7,661 bases of DNA from JBDSGC01 sp046594105 (GTDB lineage Bacteria; Acidobacteriota; Thermoanaerobaculia; Gp7-AA8). The stretch is from assembly GCA_046594105.1 (NCBI GenBank), contig JBKJQB010000293.1, positions 1 to 7,661 on the forward strand, read 5' to 3'. A model generated the notes under the pieces. That model did not search any database and was not told the origin of the DNA. It worked only from the letters and a program-made list of their open reading frames with translations. Both the position numbers and the translations under genes were made by a program. Shown here in pieces: positions 6,231 to 7,661 of the stretch (the first letter of the stretch is position 1; each line of letters opens with the position of its first letter).

Positions 6231-7661
6231 ATGTCCAGGTCCTCGAAACCTCTTCACGAACAGCATTCCCTCCGGGCCCCACGCGACTACAAGAACTTCA
6301 TCGGTGGAAAGTGGGTCGGGTCCGACAACGGCGAGACGTTCGAGAACCGGAATCCGGCCGACTCCTCCGATCTGATCGGCACGTTCCAGGAATCCAACGA
6401 GGACGACCTCAACGCCGCAGTCGACGCAGCGGAGAAGGCGTTCATTTCGTGGCGTCTGGTCCCCGCACCGAAGCGCGCCGAGTATCTTTATCGAGTCGGC
6501 GAGATTCTGCGCCGGGACAAGGAGACCATTGCCCGGGAGATGACCCGGGAGATGGGCAAGGTGCTCGATGAAACCCGCGGCGATGTCCAGGAAGCGATCG
6601 ATCTGACCTACCTCATGGCTGGCGAGGGCCGCCGTCTGCACGGTGTGACCACCCCCTCCGAGCTTCCCAGCAAGTTCAACATGGCCGTGCGCATGCCCCT
6701 CGGCGTGGCCGGTCTGATCACCCCGTGGAACTTTCCCATCGCCATTCCAGCGTGGAAGAGCATGCCGGCACTGATCTGCGGCAACACAGTGGTCATCAAG
6801 CCAGCGTCGCTCACGCCGCTTTCGGTGATCATGCTGGCCGAAGCGTTCGAAGAGGCGGGGCTTCCTCCCGGTGTCTTCAGTGTGGTCACCGGCGGAGGCA
6901 AAGAGGTCGGCGAGCCCATGACGCTGCATCCGAAGGTGTCGGTGATCTCGTTCACCGGGTCCACCAACGTCGGCCGCGACATCTCCATCGCCTGCGCTCC
7001 GCAGTTCAAGCACCTGCACCTGGAGATGGGTGGCAAGAACGTGATCATGGTCATGGATGACGCCGACGTCGATCTGGCCGTCGACGGAGCGCTGTGGGGC
7101 GCCTTCGGCACGGCCGGCCAGCGATGCACGGCGGCCTCCCGCATCGTCGTGCAGAAGAAAGTGCACGATCAGTTTGTGGAGAAGCTGGCCGGCCGCGCGA
7201 AGAAATTGCGCGTCGGCAACGGGCTCGATGCCAAGACCGACATGGGACCGAACATCTCCGCGGCTCAGCTGGACACGGTGGCTCGCTACGTTCAGATCGG
7301 CAAGGACGAAGGGGCGCAGGTCGCCGCCGGTGGCAGCGTGCTGCGCGACGGTGAGTTCGGCAAGGGCTTTTTCCACCAACCCACCGTGTTCGCCGGGGTC
7401 AAGCCGGGGATGCGCATCGCCCAGGAAGAGATCTTCGGGCCGGTCACTGCGGTCATGAAGTGCGACTCGCTGGAGGAAGCGATCTCCATTGGCAACGGTG
7501 TGAAGTACGGCCTCTCCTCCTCCATCTACACACGCGACGTGAATAACGCCTTCATCGCCATGCGCGACATGTATACCGGCATCTTCTACGTGAATGCGCC
7601 GACCATCGGCGCGGAGACGCACCTGCCCTTCGGCGGAACCAAGCAGACCGGCAACGGTCAT
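6231..7661 (+). CDS. NAD(P)-dependent aldehyde dehydrogenase, C-terminus cut by window edge
   Basis: An open frame of 477 codons runs to the last base with no stop. By comparison with the usual family length of about 480-510 residues, only a short tail is missing. It oxidises an aldehyde to a carboxylic acid with NAD or NADP in the cytoplasm. Catalytic residues are all present: Asn167 in TPWNFP, Lys190 in KPAS, the glycine motif FTGSTNVGR (241-249), general base Glu265 in LEMGGKN, nucleophile Cys299 in GQRCTAASR, and Glu400 in EEIFGPV. The C-terminal HLPFGGTKQTGNGH is like that of semialdehyde dehydrogenases (alpha-ketoglutarate semialdehyde or aminoadipate semialdehyde type), but the exact substrate is not assigned. 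ATG 6231 has GGGAG five bases upstream, a strong site. The gene may be co-transcribed with the bactofilin gene or have its own promoter in the 70-base gap. No partner pathway gene is visible. Confidence 0.93.
   Translation, partial: MSRSSKPLHEQHSLRAPRDYKNFIGGKWVGSDNGETFENRNPADSSDLIGTFQESNEDDLNAAVDAAEKAFISWRLVPAPKRAEYLYRVGEILRRDKETIAREMTREMGKVLDETRGDVQEAIDLTYLMAGEGRRLHGVTTPSELPSKFNMAVRMPLGVAGLITPWNFPIAIPAWKSMPALICGNTVVIKPASLTPLSVIMLAEAFEEAGLPPGVFSVVTGGGKEVGEPMTLHPKVSVISFTGSTNVGRDISIACAPQFKHLHLEMGGKNVIMVMDDADVDLAVDGALWGAFGTAGQRCTAASRIVVQKKVHDQFVEKLAGRAKKLRVGNGLDAKTDMGPNISAAQLDTVARYVQIGKDEGAQVAAGGSVLRDGEFGKGFFHQPTVFAGVKPGMRIAQEEIFGPVTAVMKCDSLEEAISIGNGVKYGLSSSIYTRDVNNAFIAMRDMYTGIFYVNAPTIGAETHLPFGGTKQTGNGH

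Noticed and set aside
6051..7661. 536-residue minus-strand frame covering the dehydrogenase
   Set aside because: Long antisense openness is expected opposite a GC-biased gene. The plus strand has all aldehyde dehydrogenase catalytic motifs.

Overview
The window is GC-rich bacterial DNA with tightly packed genes on both strands. A lipoprotein-type periplasmic adaptor, a MacB-like ABC exporter, a secreted PQQ-type beta-propeller and a bactofilin together point to a Gram-negative (diderm) bacterium. The sequence alone does not fix the phylum. The intergenic repeat style (heptad arrays plus a long imperfect stem-loop) fits soil or environmental lineages known mostly from metagenomes, but that is inference.

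Layout. Bases 1-578 hold no convincing protein gene. They contain a GC-rich segment with inverted repeats (1-132), a tRNA-Gly(CCC)-like sequence ending in an encoded CCA at 210 whose 5' half does not fit, and a spacer with a nested stem-loop (501-555) just before the first gene. A plus-strand gene (597-1955) encodes a secreted PQQ-repeat beta-propeller protein. It converges, with a 12-base gap, on a minus-strand operon that reads adaptor (5502-4216), ATPase (4213-3452), permease (3197-1968). This is a complete MacA/MacB-type export module with no outer-membrane TolC partner in view. Adaptor and ATPase are 2 bases apart. ATPase and permease are separated by about 254 bases filled by a composite repeat: two inverted arrays of a 7-bp unit flank a 119-bp nested inverted repeat, and the ATPase stop codon lies inside one array.

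A divergent intergenic region (5503-5731) separates the export operon from plus-strand genes for a small bactofilin (5732-6160) and an aldehyde dehydrogenase (6231 to the window edge, C-terminus cut off).

How the genes work together. The adaptor, ATPase and permease should form one inner-membrane and periplasm machine that moves a substrate outward using ATP. The beta-propeller, bactofilin and dehydrogenase have no evident functional link to the pump or to each other. Most of the window is ordinary. The parts that merit a second look are the repeat inside the pump operon, the odd tRNA-like sequence and the structured noncoding DNA around it. I see no clear sign of a new defence or biosynthetic system.
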